IMG/VR virus record: IMGVR_UViG_3300022602_000427
Span: 1 to 23,853 of that record
DNA: 23,853 nucleotides
Reading direction: 5' to 3' (one strand)
From: a virus
Part shown: positions 7,422-15,092 of the stretch, one piece after another
Position numbering within the stretch: position 1 is the first letter of the stretch
Layout: every line of letters starts with the position of its first letter
Position numbers and translations under genes: made by a program
The notes under the pieces: generated by a model
What the model saw: the letters and a program-made list of their open reading frames with translations, nothing else
The model's database searches: none
What the model was told of the DNA's origin: nothing

Positions 7422-8400
7422 GAAAACAAATAATAATATAACAGAAGGAAGAACTTCATTTAAACCTTTTAACTATCCATGGGCATATGAGGCCTGGTTA
7501 AAGCATGAACAATCTCATTGGTTACATACAGAAGTGCCAATGCTTGAAGATGAAAAAGATTGGAAGAAAAAACTAAATGAAACTGAAAAGAAATTTCTTA
7601 CACATATCTTTCGGTTTTTTACTCAAGGCGATATTGATGTAGCTGGCGGTTATGTTACTAATTACCTTCCCTATTTTCCTCAGCCTGAAGTAAGAATGAT
7701 GTTACTTGGCTTTGCAGCTAGAGAAGCATTACATATTGCAGCCTATTCACATTTGATCGAGACACTTGGTTTGCCAGAAACCACTTATAACGATTTTATG
7801 GAATATGCAGCAATGAGAGAAAAACATGATTATATTTTAAACATATCAGGACAAAATACAACGAAAGAAAATACAGCAACTCATATTGCTACATTCTCCG
7901 CATTTACAGAAGGTATGCAGTTGTTTAGTTCATTCATCATGTTATTAAACTTTCCAAGACATGGTAAAATGAAAGGTATGGGTCAAATCGTTACATGGTC
8001 TATTGTTGATGAAACTCAGCATTGTGAAAACATGGTTAAGTTATTCAGAACCTATATTCAAGAAAATAATGAAATATGGAATGATGATTTAAAGAGTCGC
8101 CTATATACGATAGCTGAGAATATGGTTAAATTGGAAGAAAAGTTTATTGACTTGGCTTTTGAAATGGGACCTATGGAAAATTTAACGTCTGAAGATGTGA
8201 AGAAGTATATTCGTTACATTGCTGACAGAAGATTAATATCATTAGGCCTCAAAGGCATATTCAAAGTAAAACGTAATCCTCTGCCGTGGGTTGAGGAAAT
8301 GATTAACGCACCAACTCATACTAACTTTTTCGAGAATAGAGCTACTGACTATGCAAAGGGTGCTTTATCTGGAGATTGGGGAGATGTTTGGGCACATTAA
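7414..8400 (+). CDS. nrdB: ribonucleotide reductase class I, beta subunit
   Basis: A 328-residue radical-generating subunit. By spacing to E. coli R2, all six metal ligands are present (Asp73, Glu104, His107, Glu166, Glu200, His203), and the radical tyrosine is conserved as Tyr111 (EALHIAAY, 104-111). It should therefore be a conventional tyrosyl-radical class I enzyme, not a Tyr-less or Phe-substituted variant. It overlaps the thioredoxin gene by 8 nt. Length is slightly below E. coli NrdB (376), typical of phage copies. Confidence 0.95.
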   Translation: MIKKTNNNITEGRTSFKPFNYPWAYEAWLKHEQSHWLHTEVPMLEDEKDWKKKLNETEKKFLTHIFRFFTQGDIDVAGGYVTNYLPYFPQPEVRMMLLGFAAREALHIAAYSHLIETLGLPETTYNDFMEYAAMREKHDYILNISGQNTTKENTATHIATFSAFTEGMQLFSSFIMLLNFPRHGKMKGMGQIVTWSIVDETQHCENMVKLFRTYIQENNEIWNDDLKSRLYTIAENMVKLEEKFIDLAFEMGPMENLTSEDVKKYIRYIADRRLISLGLKGIFKVKRNPLPWVEEMINAPTHTNFFENRATDYAKGALSGDWGDVWAH

Positions 8401-8409
8401 GGAACTATA

Positions 8410-8595
8410 ATGGAAAAAACAATGACAGCTGAGTGCCATAATTGTGAATCTAGTTACGATATTGTTTATGTTGAAGAATTAGTGTCAGCCGAACTGCCTG
8501 AGTTTTGTCCGTTTTGCGGAGAAACCATTGAAGAAATCACCGACTATATAGAGGATGATGAATTCAATGAGGATGCAGAAGGATGGGACTCTTAA
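8410..8595 (+). CDS. small zinc-ribbon protein
   Basis: Sixty-one residues with paired CxxC motifs (CHNC near the N-terminus, CPFC about 24 residues later) and a very acidic tail. The two pairs would bind one zinc ion. AAGGAAC before ATG 8410 is a good ribosome-binding site, and the gene overlaps the next by 13 nt. Such mini zinc ribbons can bind nucleic acid or protein. The target is unknown. Confidence 0.8.
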   Translation: MEKTMTAECHNCESSYDIVYVEELVSAELPEFCPFCGETIEEITDYIEDDEFNEDAEGWDS

Positions 8596-8999
8596 CCTGG
8601 ACTTACAATGGTAGTGACTTTACCGAGGAAATGATCGGTGATAATTATGGATTTGTGTATCTAATAACCAACATAATAACCGGCAAAAAATACATCGGAA
8701 AGAAATTCTTCTATTCTTCTAAAACAAAAGTATTAAAAGGAAAGAAGAAAAAGTTTAAGGTATCCTCGGATTGGAAAAATTACTACGGGAGTAGTGCCGA
8801 GGTGACCAAAGATGTGTTACAATTGGGCCAAGAGAACTTTATCCGAGAGATTATCTACCTTTGCAAATCAAAAGGTGAATGTGGATATCTTGAAGCTAAG
8901 GAACAGTTTATAAAAGGCGCACTTGAAAGTGACGATTATTATAATACATGGATTATGGTAAGAGTTCGCAAATCACATATTAAAGGTTTACAATGTTAG
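8583..8999 (+). CDS. GIY-YIG superfamily nuclease-like protein
   Basis: A 138-residue protein with GFVYLITNIITGKKYIGKKFF (23-43), the two-strand GIY-YIG signature, followed by a Lys-rich insert and SDWKNYYGSS. A Glu in LEAKEQF and an Asn in YYNTW near the C-terminus match the other conserved GIY-YIG positions. The usual catalytic Arg seems replaced by Lys, so activity is uncertain. Related proteins are common in T4-like phages, sometimes as DNA-degrading or homing enzymes. It is not fused to a DNA-binding domain and does not interrupt a gene, so a free-standing role is more likely than homing. Confidence 0.7.
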   Translation: MGLLTWTYNGSDFTEEMIGDNYGFVYLITNIITGKKYIGKKFFYSSKTKVLKGKKKKFKVSSDWKNYYGSSAEVTKDVLQLGQENFIREIIYLCKSKGECGYLEAKEQFIKGALESDDYYNTWIMVRVRKSHIKGLQC

Positions 9000-9337
9000 A
9001 TTTTATGAAAGAAATAGAAAACGCAGATTATATTTCTTTTTTGCCACATGAAGAAAATGAAAATGCCGTTGAAGTACTTTCTCAATATTTCAATGAAGAA
9101 ATTAAAGGCGATCCTGTTGGTGGTAGCTCTGTAGGTCCTGCATACCACGTTATTTTATTTAAGGTGGATGAAGAAGATGAAATTATCCATGAGGATTATT
9201 TTGATGCCATATTTTCTGATGTGAGAGAATATATCTCAGGATTAATACCACAAGACTGGTTTGGTTTAGTTATGAAAAAAACCACAAAATCAGGACCTTT
9301 ATTTGAAAAAATGATTGCCAATTTGAAAGAAGAATGA
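8993..9337 (+). CDS. conserved acidic hypothetical protein
   Basis: A 114-residue acidic protein, mixed alpha/beta in appearance, without Cys or membrane segments. It overlaps the GIY-YIG gene by 7 nt, so the two are probably translated together. Its last codons contain the -35 element and spacer of the promoter for the RNase H gene. I do not recognise a family. Confidence 0.75.
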   Translation: MLDFMKEIENADYISFLPHEENENAVEVLSQYFNEEIKGDPVGGSSVGPAYHVILFKVDEEDEIIHEDYFDAIFSDVREYISGLIPQDWFGLVMKKTTKSGPLFEKMIANLKEE

Positions 9338-9343
9338 TATAAT
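9315..9343 (+). promoter_or_regulatory. sigma70-type promoter for RNase H gene
   Basis: TTGCCA at 9315-9320, a 17-nt spacer, then an extended -10 TGATATAAT ending at 9343, followed by AGAT. It straddles the end of the preceding gene and lies 26 nt before ATG 9369. It matches the shared promoter pattern of this window. Confidence 0.75.
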
Positions 9344-9368
9344 AGATATTCGTTATTGAAAGATTAAA

Positions 9369-10217
9369 ATGATATTAGTTGATTTGAATCAGGTCCTGCT
9401 ATCTGGCCTAATGGCACAGATAAACAATTCTAAAGGTGTTAAGTTAGAAGAAGACTTAATACGCCATATGATCCTGAACATCATCAGGACTCACCTAAAG
9501 AACTTCCGTGATGAATACGGAGAAGTAGTACTATGTTGTGACAACCGTAAGTACTGGCGCAAGGAATGGTTTCCACATTACAAAGCAGGTCGTAAAAAAG
9601 CCAGAGATAAGTCCGATTTAGATTGGCACTTAATTTTTGATATGTTGGCTAAGTTTAAACAGGAATTAAAAGAATACTTTCCTTACAAATGTATAGATGT
9701 TGAAGGTGCTGAGGCTGATGATATCATTGGTACATTAGTACCCCGGCATTCAGCACATGAAAAGATCTTGATACTATCGAGTGATGGTGACTTTCTACAG
9801 TTACAACAATACAAAAATGTGAAGCAATATAATCCTTCATTAAAGAAGTATGTTGTTTCAGAAAATCCAATAGATGATTTAAAAGAAAAGATTATCCGTG
9901 GAGATAAAGGTGATGGCATTCCTAATGTATTATCACCAGCGGATTGTTTTGTAAATGAATTACGTCAAAAGCCAATTACTAAAAGCATACTTGAAAAGTT
10001 AATGAAGACACCGTTAGATCAATGGGAAGATGCTGAGACTTTGGTTGGTTGGTCACGTAATAAGATGCTTATCGACTTGACAATGATACCAGATGAGATA
10101 AAAGCAAAAATTATAAATACTTATGATGATATTAAACCACCATCTAGAGGAAAGATGTTTAATTACTTTGTAGAGAACAAGCTAACCAATTTAATGGAAG
10201 TGATTGAGGAATTTTAA
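9369..10217 (+). CDS. rnh: RNase H / 5'-3' flap exonuclease, T4 Rnh-like
   Basis: A 282-residue FEN-family nuclease that removes RNA primers and flaps on the lagging strand. Conserved acids are in place: Asp5 (ILVDLN), Asp58 (CCDNRKYWR), EGAEADD at 112-118, SSDGDF at 137-142, and RGDKGDGIPN at 177-186 with Asp179 and Asp182. The helical arch stretch (FPHYKAGRKKARD) is also recognisable. Length compares well with T4 RNase H (305). It has its own promoter upstream, and its stop overlaps the next ATG (TAATG). Confidence 0.92.
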   Translation: MILVDLNQVLLSGLMAQINNSKGVKLEEDLIRHMILNIIRTHLKNFRDEYGEVVLCCDNRKYWRKEWFPHYKAGRKKARDKSDLDWHLIFDMLAKFKQELKEYFPYKCIDVEGAEADDIIGTLVPRHSAHEKILILSSDGDFLQLQQYKNVKQYNPSLKKYVVSENPIDDLKEKIIRGDKGDGIPNVLSPADCFVNELRQKPITKSILEKLMKTPLDQWEDAETLVGWSRNKMLIDLTMIPDEIKAKIINTYDDIKPPSRGKMFNYFVENKLTNLMEVIEEF

Positions 10218-10642
10218 TGAAACACATATATCAAATATTTGATGAATTTGAATTAGCAAAAAATAAAAAAGAGCGAATGGACATAATTGGTAAGAATTTG
10301 AGCCCTGTCTTGGTTGAGGTCTTAAAATTAACCTTTCATCCAAATTATCAATGGATGATAGATGAAATACCAGATAACTATAAAATACCCCAAGATGTTC
10401 TACCAGGTATCACACATGATACACTTAATAATCAATTGCGTAGAATTTATATTGTTCAAAAAGGACATCCTACTGCCGAAAAATTAACTACGAAAAGAAG
10501 AAATGAATTAGTGATTCAAATGTTGGAATCATTGGAGCCTCGTGAAGCTGAAATTATAGCCGGCATTTTACGAAAAGACCAAGGCGTGAAAGGCTTAGAT
10601 TACAAATTTGTAAAAGAAGCCTTTAAAGATATGTTACCATAA
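10217..10642 (+). CDS. DUF6433-like phage protein
   Basis: A 141-residue mostly helical protein. The N-terminal IYQIFDEFELA, the central TFHPNYQW and the C-terminal EAEIIAGILRKDQGVKGLDY resemble the DUF6433 family of cyanophages and other T4-like phages as I recall it. The overlapping stop and start with rnh suggest a partner role in replication or repair. Size and position also invite comparison with clamp-loader small subunits or gp59-type loaders, but no motif supports that. The function is unknown. Confidence 0.72.
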   Translation: MKHIYQIFDEFELAKNKKERMDIIGKNLSPVLVEVLKLTFHPNYQWMIDEIPDNYKIPQDVLPGITHDTLNNQLRRIYIVQKGHPTAEKLTTKRRNELVIQMLESLEPREAEIIAGILRKDQGVKGLDYKFVKEAFKDMLP

Positions 10643-10657
10643 CGGAGGAAAAAATTC

Positions 10658-10822
10658 GTGTCTAAATTTGTAGGTAAGTTTCGTAAAGATAGGGATACTT
10701 TTGAGGACTATAATCAATCTCAAAAGAAACCAAAGAAATTCAAACAAAATAAAAATTTGAAACATTTTGAGGATGTGGAAGAAACCTTCCGCCAACCACG
10801 AAACCGAAAACCGTTGTATTAA
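10658..10822 (+). CDS. 54-residue basic protein, GTG start
   Basis: ACGGAGGAA at 10642-10650 is a near-perfect Shine-Dalgarno with a 7-nt spacer to GTG 10658, which decides the start. The product is Lys/Arg/Asn-rich, hydrophilic and likely disordered (FVGKFRKDRD ... RNRKPLY). It sits 15 nt after the DUF6433-like gene and would be co-transcribed. A nucleic-acid-binding role is possible from charge alone. Confidence 0.72.
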   Translation: MSKFVGKFRKDRDTFEDYNQSQKKPKKFKQNKNLKHFEDVEETFRQPRNRKPLY

Positions 10823-10835
10823 TACAACACTGAGC

Positions 10836-10864
10836 TTGACTTAAAGCCCATATTGTAGTATAAT
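10836..10864 (+). promoter_or_regulatory. strong sigma70-type promoter
   Basis: TTGACT at 10836-10841, a 17-nt spacer and TATAAT at 10859-10864, followed by AGAT. It is intergenic, 29 nt before ATG 10894. It is close to consensus but lacks the TGn extension seen at most other promoters here. Confidence 0.8.
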
Positions 10865-10893
10865 AGATACTTCATTGCAAAAGGAGTGTCTAA

Positions 10894-11226
10894 ATGCTAT
10901 TTTATGGTACATTGCCAAAGTCCAAGAAAAAGAAACCACCGAAAGCTGTTCGTGAGCAGTATGACCAGTGGTTGCTTAAACATTCCCCAGCAAAAACAAT
11001 TAAACCAATAAAAACCTCCGGTTGGTCGTACAATCTAAGTACACCACCTGGTCGTGAAACCGTTCGTCATCCGTCAAAGGATACTGGCCTAGGTGTGGCA
11101 ACAAAACCCGCACCTAAAGTCTACACCGGTTCCATGGTCAAAGGTATTGCAACAATGCACAAGTCCAATGCTGTGCCGGTTTTCACGGATGAGCAGACTG
11201 TGGACATTTCAAGAATGAGGAGATAA
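10894..11226 (+). CDS. conserved basic phage protein
   Basis: A 110-residue hydrophilic basic protein (PKSKKKKPPKAVREQYDQWL near the N-terminus, then Pro/Thr/Ser-rich sequence). There are no Cys residues or membrane segments. AAAAGGAG before the ATG and a near-consensus promoter upstream suggest strong early expression. Proteins opening with a similar PKAVREQYDQWL block are familiar from T4-like marine phages as hypotheticals. The function is unknown. Confidence 0.8.
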   Translation: MLFYGTLPKSKKKKPPKAVREQYDQWLLKHSPAKTIKPIKTSGWSYNLSTPPGRETVRHPSKDTGLGVATKPAPKVYTGSMVKGIATMHKSNAVPVFTDEQTVDISRMRR

Positions 11227-11227
11227 A

Positions 11228-11368
11228 ATGAGTACTAAAGTTACACTTGTTGTCAAAATACAACGACCACATTGTCGTACACCAATTAAACCTTTACAAA
11301 AGCATAAAAGTAGTGTACAATACAACCGTAAGCCAAAACATCCAAACAAAGTGAGAATATATGAGTGA
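11228..11368 (+). CDS. 46-residue basic protein
   Basis: ATG 11228 has GAGGAGATAAA just upstream, straddling the end of the previous gene. The product is rich in Lys, Arg, His and Gln, with one Cys. Its last codons overlap the next start by 8 nt. The tight packing and good ribosome-binding site support a real gene of unknown function. Confidence 0.62.
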   Translation: MSTKVTLVVKIQRPHCRTPIKPLQKHKSSVQYNRKPKHPNKVRIYE

Positions 11369-11519
11369 GTACACAAACCAACTTCAACGTAAACCAACAG
11401 AGTACCAGACCGAGTTAAATATGATTGATGATGTAACCAAGCAATGGGCTATCATGTCCTTGTATGAGAAAGACCTAGAAGCTTACCATGAGTTGAAAGA
11501 AAAGAATGACAGTCTATAA
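11361..11519 (+). CDS. 52-residue acidic helical protein
   Basis: It starts at ATG 11361 inside the end of the previous gene and ends 14 nt into the AbrB-like gene. The product is largely helical (MIDDVTKQWAIMSLYEKDLEAYHELKEK from residue 21 on), so a small dimeric helix is possible. No strong Shine-Dalgarno was found, so coupling to the upstream gene is likely. Confidence 0.6.
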   Translation: MSEYTNQLQRKPTEYQTELNMIDDVTKQWAIMSLYEKDLEAYHELKEKNDSL

Positions 11520-11682
11520 TTATGAAGATGTATTTCAGGATATTCCTGGCGATTCTGCTAATGTAATATTCAATATTCCTCCAGAGATGCTTGAAGAAAC
11601 TGGTTGGAAAGAAGGTGATACGATTAAAATTGAACTAATTGACGGTGCATTACACCTAAGGAAAAAAGATGGAACTGATTAA
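11506..11682 (+). CDS. AbrB/MazE-like small protein
   Basis: Fifty-eight residues. The core (NIPPEMLEETGWKEGDTIKI, then a strand around ELIDGALHLRKK) matches the swapped-hairpin AbrB fold used by transcription factors and antitoxins. It overlaps its neighbours on both sides, 14 nt upstream and 14 nt into the VWA protein gene. No toxin of a known type lies next to it, so a DNA-binding or scaffold role is more likely than a toxin-antitoxin pair. The fold is inferred from sequence pattern. Confidence 0.68.
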   Translation: MTVYNYEDVFQDIPGDSANVIFNIPPEMLEETGWKEGDTIKIELIDGALHLRKKDGTD

Positions 11683-13846
11683 TTCCAAATCAATACTGGC
11701 CAAGTTAATGGCAACTGAGAACCTCTCGGTAGAGCAGAGGTCAGTACCTACAGCTTTCTTTGATGTTGAAAATCGTATTTTGACGGTTCCAATATTAGAT
11801 AATAAAATTTCCAGCCAACTATATGACCTTTTTATGGGACATGAGGTTGGCCATGCTCTCTATACACCTGCTATTGAGTTAAAAGAGAATTTAATTGCTG
11901 GTGTTGACCAAACTATTATTAATGTAGTTGAAGATTCCCGTATTGAGAGAAAAATCAAGTACAGATATCCTGGTCTATCTAAATCGTTTGTCAAAGGATA
12001 TACTGAATTAGTTGAACGTGATTTTTTCGGAACTAATGGTCAAGATCTCAGCGACATGAATTTTATAGACAGAGTTAATATCCATTGCAAAGGTGGTCCG
12101 GCTCAAGGCATAAAATTTGATGAAATAGAACGTGAATTGCTAGATAAAGTTGAAAATACTCAAACCTTTGATGATGTAATCCGTGTCTCTAAAGAAATTG
12201 TCGAATATATGAAATTAGAGCAGAAAGAAAAAATTAAAAAAGGCAAGTTCAAAGTAAAAAATCGAGAAAATCCTGAAAAAGATGAAAATTCTTTTCAAAA
12301 TATGAATCTCGGCGATAAAAATGAGCAAGAAAAAGACGAATCTGAAAATTCCGGCAAATCTAAGTCTAAGGAAAGCGACAAAGACGAAGACCAGAAAGAA
12401 AATTCACAACAAAATTCTAAAAATTCTGATACTAAAGACAAAAAAAGCGACAAAGACGAAAAAAATGAGTCTACCGATGGCATTACTGAAGAAAATGACG
12501 CCAAAATTGCTCAAAATCAATTGAAATCCCATACTGATGAGGCTTTCCGTAAAAATGAGTCAAAATTATTTGATAAAAAATCAAGAGATTATGTATATGC
12601 TGATCTTCCTGACTTGGATATAAACAAAGCCATCTTTGATTACAAGGATTTTTACAAAAAATACAAAAAAGGCGGTCCTGACGGCCAATCATATCGTACA
12701 GGAAAAGAACATTTCAGTAAAATTCGTATTGAATCTGAAAAAGTAGTATCCTATCTTGTCAAAGAATTTGAATTACGCAAAAATGCCGACCAGATGAAGA
12801 AGACTTCAGTATCAAAAACTGGTGATTTGAATATGAGCAAAATATTCTCTTACCAATTCAATGAAGATATCTTCAAGAAAATCTCGGTTATGCCTGATGG
12901 TAAATCTCACGGACTTGTAATGTTCTTAGATTGGTCCGGTTCTATGGGTAATCACATAGCCAACACAATGAGACAGTTATTTAATTTGGTGTTGTTTTGT
13001 AAAAAGGTTAATATTCCTTATGAGGTATATGCTTTCACATGTGAGTCTTTACCTGAATATACCTATGAGATTACACCTAAAAATGGAAACTTGGCATTCA
13101 ACAAGTTTTCGCTGATGAATATTTTATCACATAGAATGTCGGCATCCGATTTCATGTATGCTGGCTCTGTACTGTGTGCTATCGGACTTATCGGTAGTTC
13201 TGAAGGTGAAAGATTTCCTTGGTGGACAAGTCTTTCAAGTACACCATTGAATCAGGCAATTATATCGGCTGCAAAAATAGTACCAGAATTTCAAAAGAAA
13301 AACAAATTACAAATTGTAAATACTATTTTCCTTACTGATGGTGAATCCGATTCTATTGATGGTGTATACCAAGAAGATGGAAAATATAATAAACCTCTAT
13401 ATGGTCTAGATGTATTAGTTATCAGAGATCCTAAGACTAAAAATCAAGAAACTATTAGAGATTGTCAATACGGTGCTAATGTTACAACAGGTTTGATTAA
13501 GTTATTGAAAAAATTAACCGACTGTAATATCATTGGTTTCTATGTCCTCGCTGGATCAGAGTTTAACCGTAAGATACATAGATTCTATGATTTCGGAGGA
13601 AATCAAAAGAGATATGATACATTAGCCATACAATTCAGGAAAGACAATTACTCTGTGGTGACTTCCGCAGGATTTGATGAGTACTATTTGCTCAGATCAC
13701 AAGGCATGGCTATTGATGATGATGCCGAATTTGAAGTAAAAGAAAATGCAACCACTCGTGGTATCGTTTCTGCCTTCAGTAAGTATACGGGAAATAAGTT
13801 AAATAACCGTGTCGTGTTAAACCGTTTTATCAAAATGATTGCATAA
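11669..13846 (+). CDS. CobT-like protein: HExxH metallopeptidase plus VWA domain
   Basis: A 725-residue protein in three parts. Residues 1-180 contain HEVGH (58-62) and NVVEDSRIE (85-93), a zinc-peptidase-like arrangement with Glu88 as likely third ligand. Residues about 185-285 are a highly charged Lys/Asp/Glu/Ser/Asn linker. The C-terminal half is a von Willebrand A domain with an intact MIDAS (DWSGSM at 421-426) and a TDGESDS strand-loop. CobT-type VWA proteins work with AAA+ MoxR/CobS-like ATPases. T4-like aquatic phages often carry this gene, but its function there is unproven. No AAA+ partner is visible in this window. Confidence 0.85.
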   Translation: MELINSKSILAKLMATENLSVEQRSVPTAFFDVENRILTVPILDNKISSQLYDLFMGHEVGHALYTPAIELKENLIAGVDQTIINVVEDSRIERKIKYRYPGLSKSFVKGYTELVERDFFGTNGQDLSDMNFIDRVNIHCKGGPAQGIKFDEIERELLDKVENTQTFDDVIRVSKEIVEYMKLEQKEKIKKGKFKVKNRENPEKDENSFQNMNLGDKNEQEKDESENSGKSKSKESDKDEDQKENSQQNSKNSDTKDKKSDKDEKNESTDGITEENDAKIAQNQLKSHTDEAFRKNESKLFDKKSRDYVYADLPDLDINKAIFDYKDFYKKYKKGGPDGQSYRTGKEHFSKIRIESEKVVSYLVKEFELRKNADQMKKTSVSKTGDLNMSKIFSYQFNEDIFKKISVMPDGKSHGLVMFLDWSGSMGNHIANTMRQLFNLVLFCKKVNIPYEVYAFTCESLPEYTYEITPKNGNLAFNKFSLMNILSHRMSASDFMYAGSVLCAIGLIGSSEGERFPWWTSLSSTPLNQAIISAAKIVPEFQKKNKLQIVNTIFLTDGESDSIDGVYQEDGKYNKPLYGLDVLVIRDPKTKNQETIRDCQYGANVTTGLIKLLKKLTDCNIIGFYVLAGSEFNRKIHRFYDFGGNQKRYDTLAIQFRKDNYSVVTSAGFDEYYLLRSQGMAIDDDAEFEVKENATTRGIVSAFSKYTGNKLNNRVVLNRFIKMIA

Positions 13847-13855
13847 GGAGAAATT

Positions 13856-14032
13856 ATGAGAACAGCTAAGATTGAACCTAACAAAACCAGTAACGGCTGG
13901 ATTATTACAATAGAAGAAAGTGGTAAAGTTCAAGTTACCACAATTGTAATGGGAACACATGAAGAAGCTACTTCCGTGGCTGAAAAGTTCCTTGCCGAAA
14001 ATACAGAGAAACCCCAACTATTACGAGATTGA
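13856..14032 (+). CDS. 58-residue small beta-rich protein
   Basis: AAGGAGAAATT precedes ATG 13856, a strong ribosome-binding site 9 nt after the VWA gene. The product has alternating hydrophobic strands (GWIITIEESGKVQVTTIVMG) then a helix (EEATSVAEKFLAE), resembling a small KTR-like or dsRBD-like alpha/beta unit. No family is recognised. It ends 2 nt before the MazG start. Confidence 0.7.
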   Translation: MRTAKIEPNKTSNGWIITIEESGKVQVTTIVMGTHEEATSVAEKFLAENTEKPQLLRD

Positions 14033-14034
14033 CT

Positions 14035-14310
14035 ATGAGTTTAGATAATGAAACAAAAGAGATTTTCTGTATTGCTCAGGAAGAATGTGCTGAAGTAACA
14101 CAGGCTATTTCCAAAGTCTTTCGATTTGGTATGGATTCGGTACATAACAACCGAACTAACAAAGAAAGACTAGAGGAAGAAACAGGAGACCTTTTGGCAA
14201 TGATAGACATTATGATTGAGAAATGTATAATCTCGGATACAAATGTCAACGGTGCCAGAAAGGCCAAAAGAGAGAAGTTGAAAACCTGGTCAACTATCCG
14301 TGGCCTTTAA
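14035..14310 (+). CDS. MazG-like NTP pyrophosphohydrolase
   Basis: Ninety-one residues from ATG 14035; an upstream in-frame TTG at 14029 has no advantage. It has EECAE (16-20) and EETGD (48-52), the EExxE ... ExxD metal-binding pattern of all-alpha MazG/dUTPase-like pyrophosphohydrolases. These hydrolyse (d)NTPs or ppGpp; in phages they are thought to adjust nucleotide pools or the host stringent response. The length fits a single-domain MazG. Its stop overlaps by 4 nt the stop of a convergent minus-strand gene. Confidence 0.82.
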   Translation: MSLDNETKEIFCIAQEECAEVTQAISKVFRFGMDSVHNNRTNKERLEEETGDLLAMIDIMIEKCIISDTNVNGARKAKREKLKTWSTIRGL

Positions 14311-14474
14311 GAAAAGGTACGAAACAGGTGTTTTTGATTGAATTGGCGAATCAGTCTTTCAATATCGGCTTCAGATTTAGGTTTGTGAGTTTCAATATAA
14401 ATTTCCAAGTCCGATTGATTTAGACGCTTGCCGATGTATTGAAAGAATGATATAATTGATTTGATGAGTTCCAT
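14307..14474 (-). CDS. 55-residue hypothetical protein, minus strand
   Basis: Read on the minus strand from ATG (complement of 14472-14474) to TAA. AAAAGGAC lies 5 nt upstream, a good ribosome-binding site. The product has an N-terminal hydrophobic helix (LIKSIISFFQYIG) and a charged helical tail (SEADIERLIRQFNQKH). The composition is protein-like and there is no competing plus-strand frame. It is convergent with mazG, sharing the last 4 nt. A plus-strand promoter pattern lies inside it (14428-14456). Confidence 0.65.
   Translation of the reverse strand: MELIKSIISFFQYIGKRLNQSDLEIYIETHKPKSEADIERLIRQFNQKHLFRTFS
14428..14456 (+). promoter_or_regulatory. sigma70-type promoter inside an antisense gene
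   Basis: TTGCCG at 14428-14433, a 17-nt spacer, extended -10 TGATATAAT ending 14456, then TGAT. It matches the window's promoter family and would drive the operon beginning at 14546, with a leader of about 80 nt complementary to the 5' part of the minus-strand gene. Confidence 0.6.
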
Positions 14475-14545
14475 GAATTGTCCTTTTAGTATTAACGTTA
14501 TGAGTGTTTATACTAATATATATACTACTTTCACTTTAAACTTTT

Positions 14546-14698
14546 ATGACAAACGAACAAATATTAGAGTATTATAACAAATTGGTAGAGTTCTACGGAC
14601 CAGAACTACCACATCCTGAACACCAGCCAATACAATTTCAGTACCTGATTGACCTATACAAATATCATGTGGAAAAAACAAACCAACCGAAGGAGTGA
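14546..14698 (+). CDS. 50-residue acidic protein
   Basis: ATG 14546 to TGA 14696-14698. The product is helical and rich in Tyr/Glu/Pro (ILEYYNKLVEFYGPELPHPEH). The Shine-Dalgarno is weak, but its last codons form AAGGAG, the ribosome-binding site of the next gene, which suggests an operon. The function is unknown. Confidence 0.6.
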   Translation: MTNEQILEYYNKLVEFYGPELPHPEHQPIQFQYLIDLYKYHVEKTNQPKE

Positions 14699-14700
14699 AT

Positions 14701-14925
14701 ATGGACTTAGATAATTTTGCATTGTTTTTAATTGGATCGATTTTGGTATCTCTTGGACTTATTGTCTTGGCGATGGCGGCTTTACTAATTAACCATCTCT
14801 ATGTACGATACTGGAAAACTGTCGAGTTGTTCCGTATATGGAGCTACGATATGCCTCAAGGTGAGTACCTATTCACCAGCAATACAGCACCAGTAACTAC
14901 AGACTCACCTAGAGCCAACACATGA
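14701..14925 (+). CDS. small single-pass membrane protein
   Basis: Seventy-four residues from ATG 14701; GTG 14695 is possible, but the GGAG at 14692-14695 has ideal 5-nt spacing only to 14701. One long hydrophobic helix (about residues 7-35), then a Trp/Tyr-rich amphipathic stretch and a polar Thr/Ser tail. The stop overlaps the next start (ATGA). No family is recognised; an inner-membrane early protein is likely. Confidence 0.72.
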   Translation: MDLDNFALFLIGSILVSLGLIVLAMAALLINHLYVRYWKTVELFRIWSYDMPQGEYLFTSNTAPVTTDSPRANT

Positions 14926-15092
14926 ACACTCCGACCAAAACTGATATTATAACTGAATTGAGTGATGTTCGAGATATGTTCAAGAATTCTTACCTTGCTA
15001 ACATAATCGAACGTGCCATAATAGAGATCGAGCAACTCAGGTCCGACCACGCCAATGTACAATCCGATATGTATGCAGGAGTAAGACGGTGA
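14922..15092 (+). CDS. 56-residue helical protein
   Basis: It starts in an ATGA overlap and ends in a GTGA overlap with the next gene, so it is coupled on both sides. The product is a predicted long helix (NIIERAIIEIEQLRSDHANV) without Cys or membrane segment. Its 3' end carries AGGAG, the ribosome-binding site for the GTG start downstream. The function is unknown. Confidence 0.65.
   Translation: MNTPTKTDIITELSDVRDMFKNSYLANIIERAIIEIEQLRSDHANVQSDMYAGVRR

Noticed and set aside
10112-10119. TATAAATA, identical to the T4 late promoter core
   Set aside because: It lies inside rnh in the same orientation with no late gene just downstream, and a single 8-mer is expected by chance in AT-rich DNA.
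11493-11520. TTGAAA-N16-TATAAT within the 11361 gene
   Set aside because: Spacing is good, but both elements are inside overlapping coding frames and lack the TGn and nGAT features; too weak to list as a promoter.
12295-12504. Minus-strand Ser/Leu-rich open frame
   Set aside because: It is the complement of the Lys/Asp/Glu/Ser linker of the VWA protein; no ribosome-binding site and strongly biased composition.
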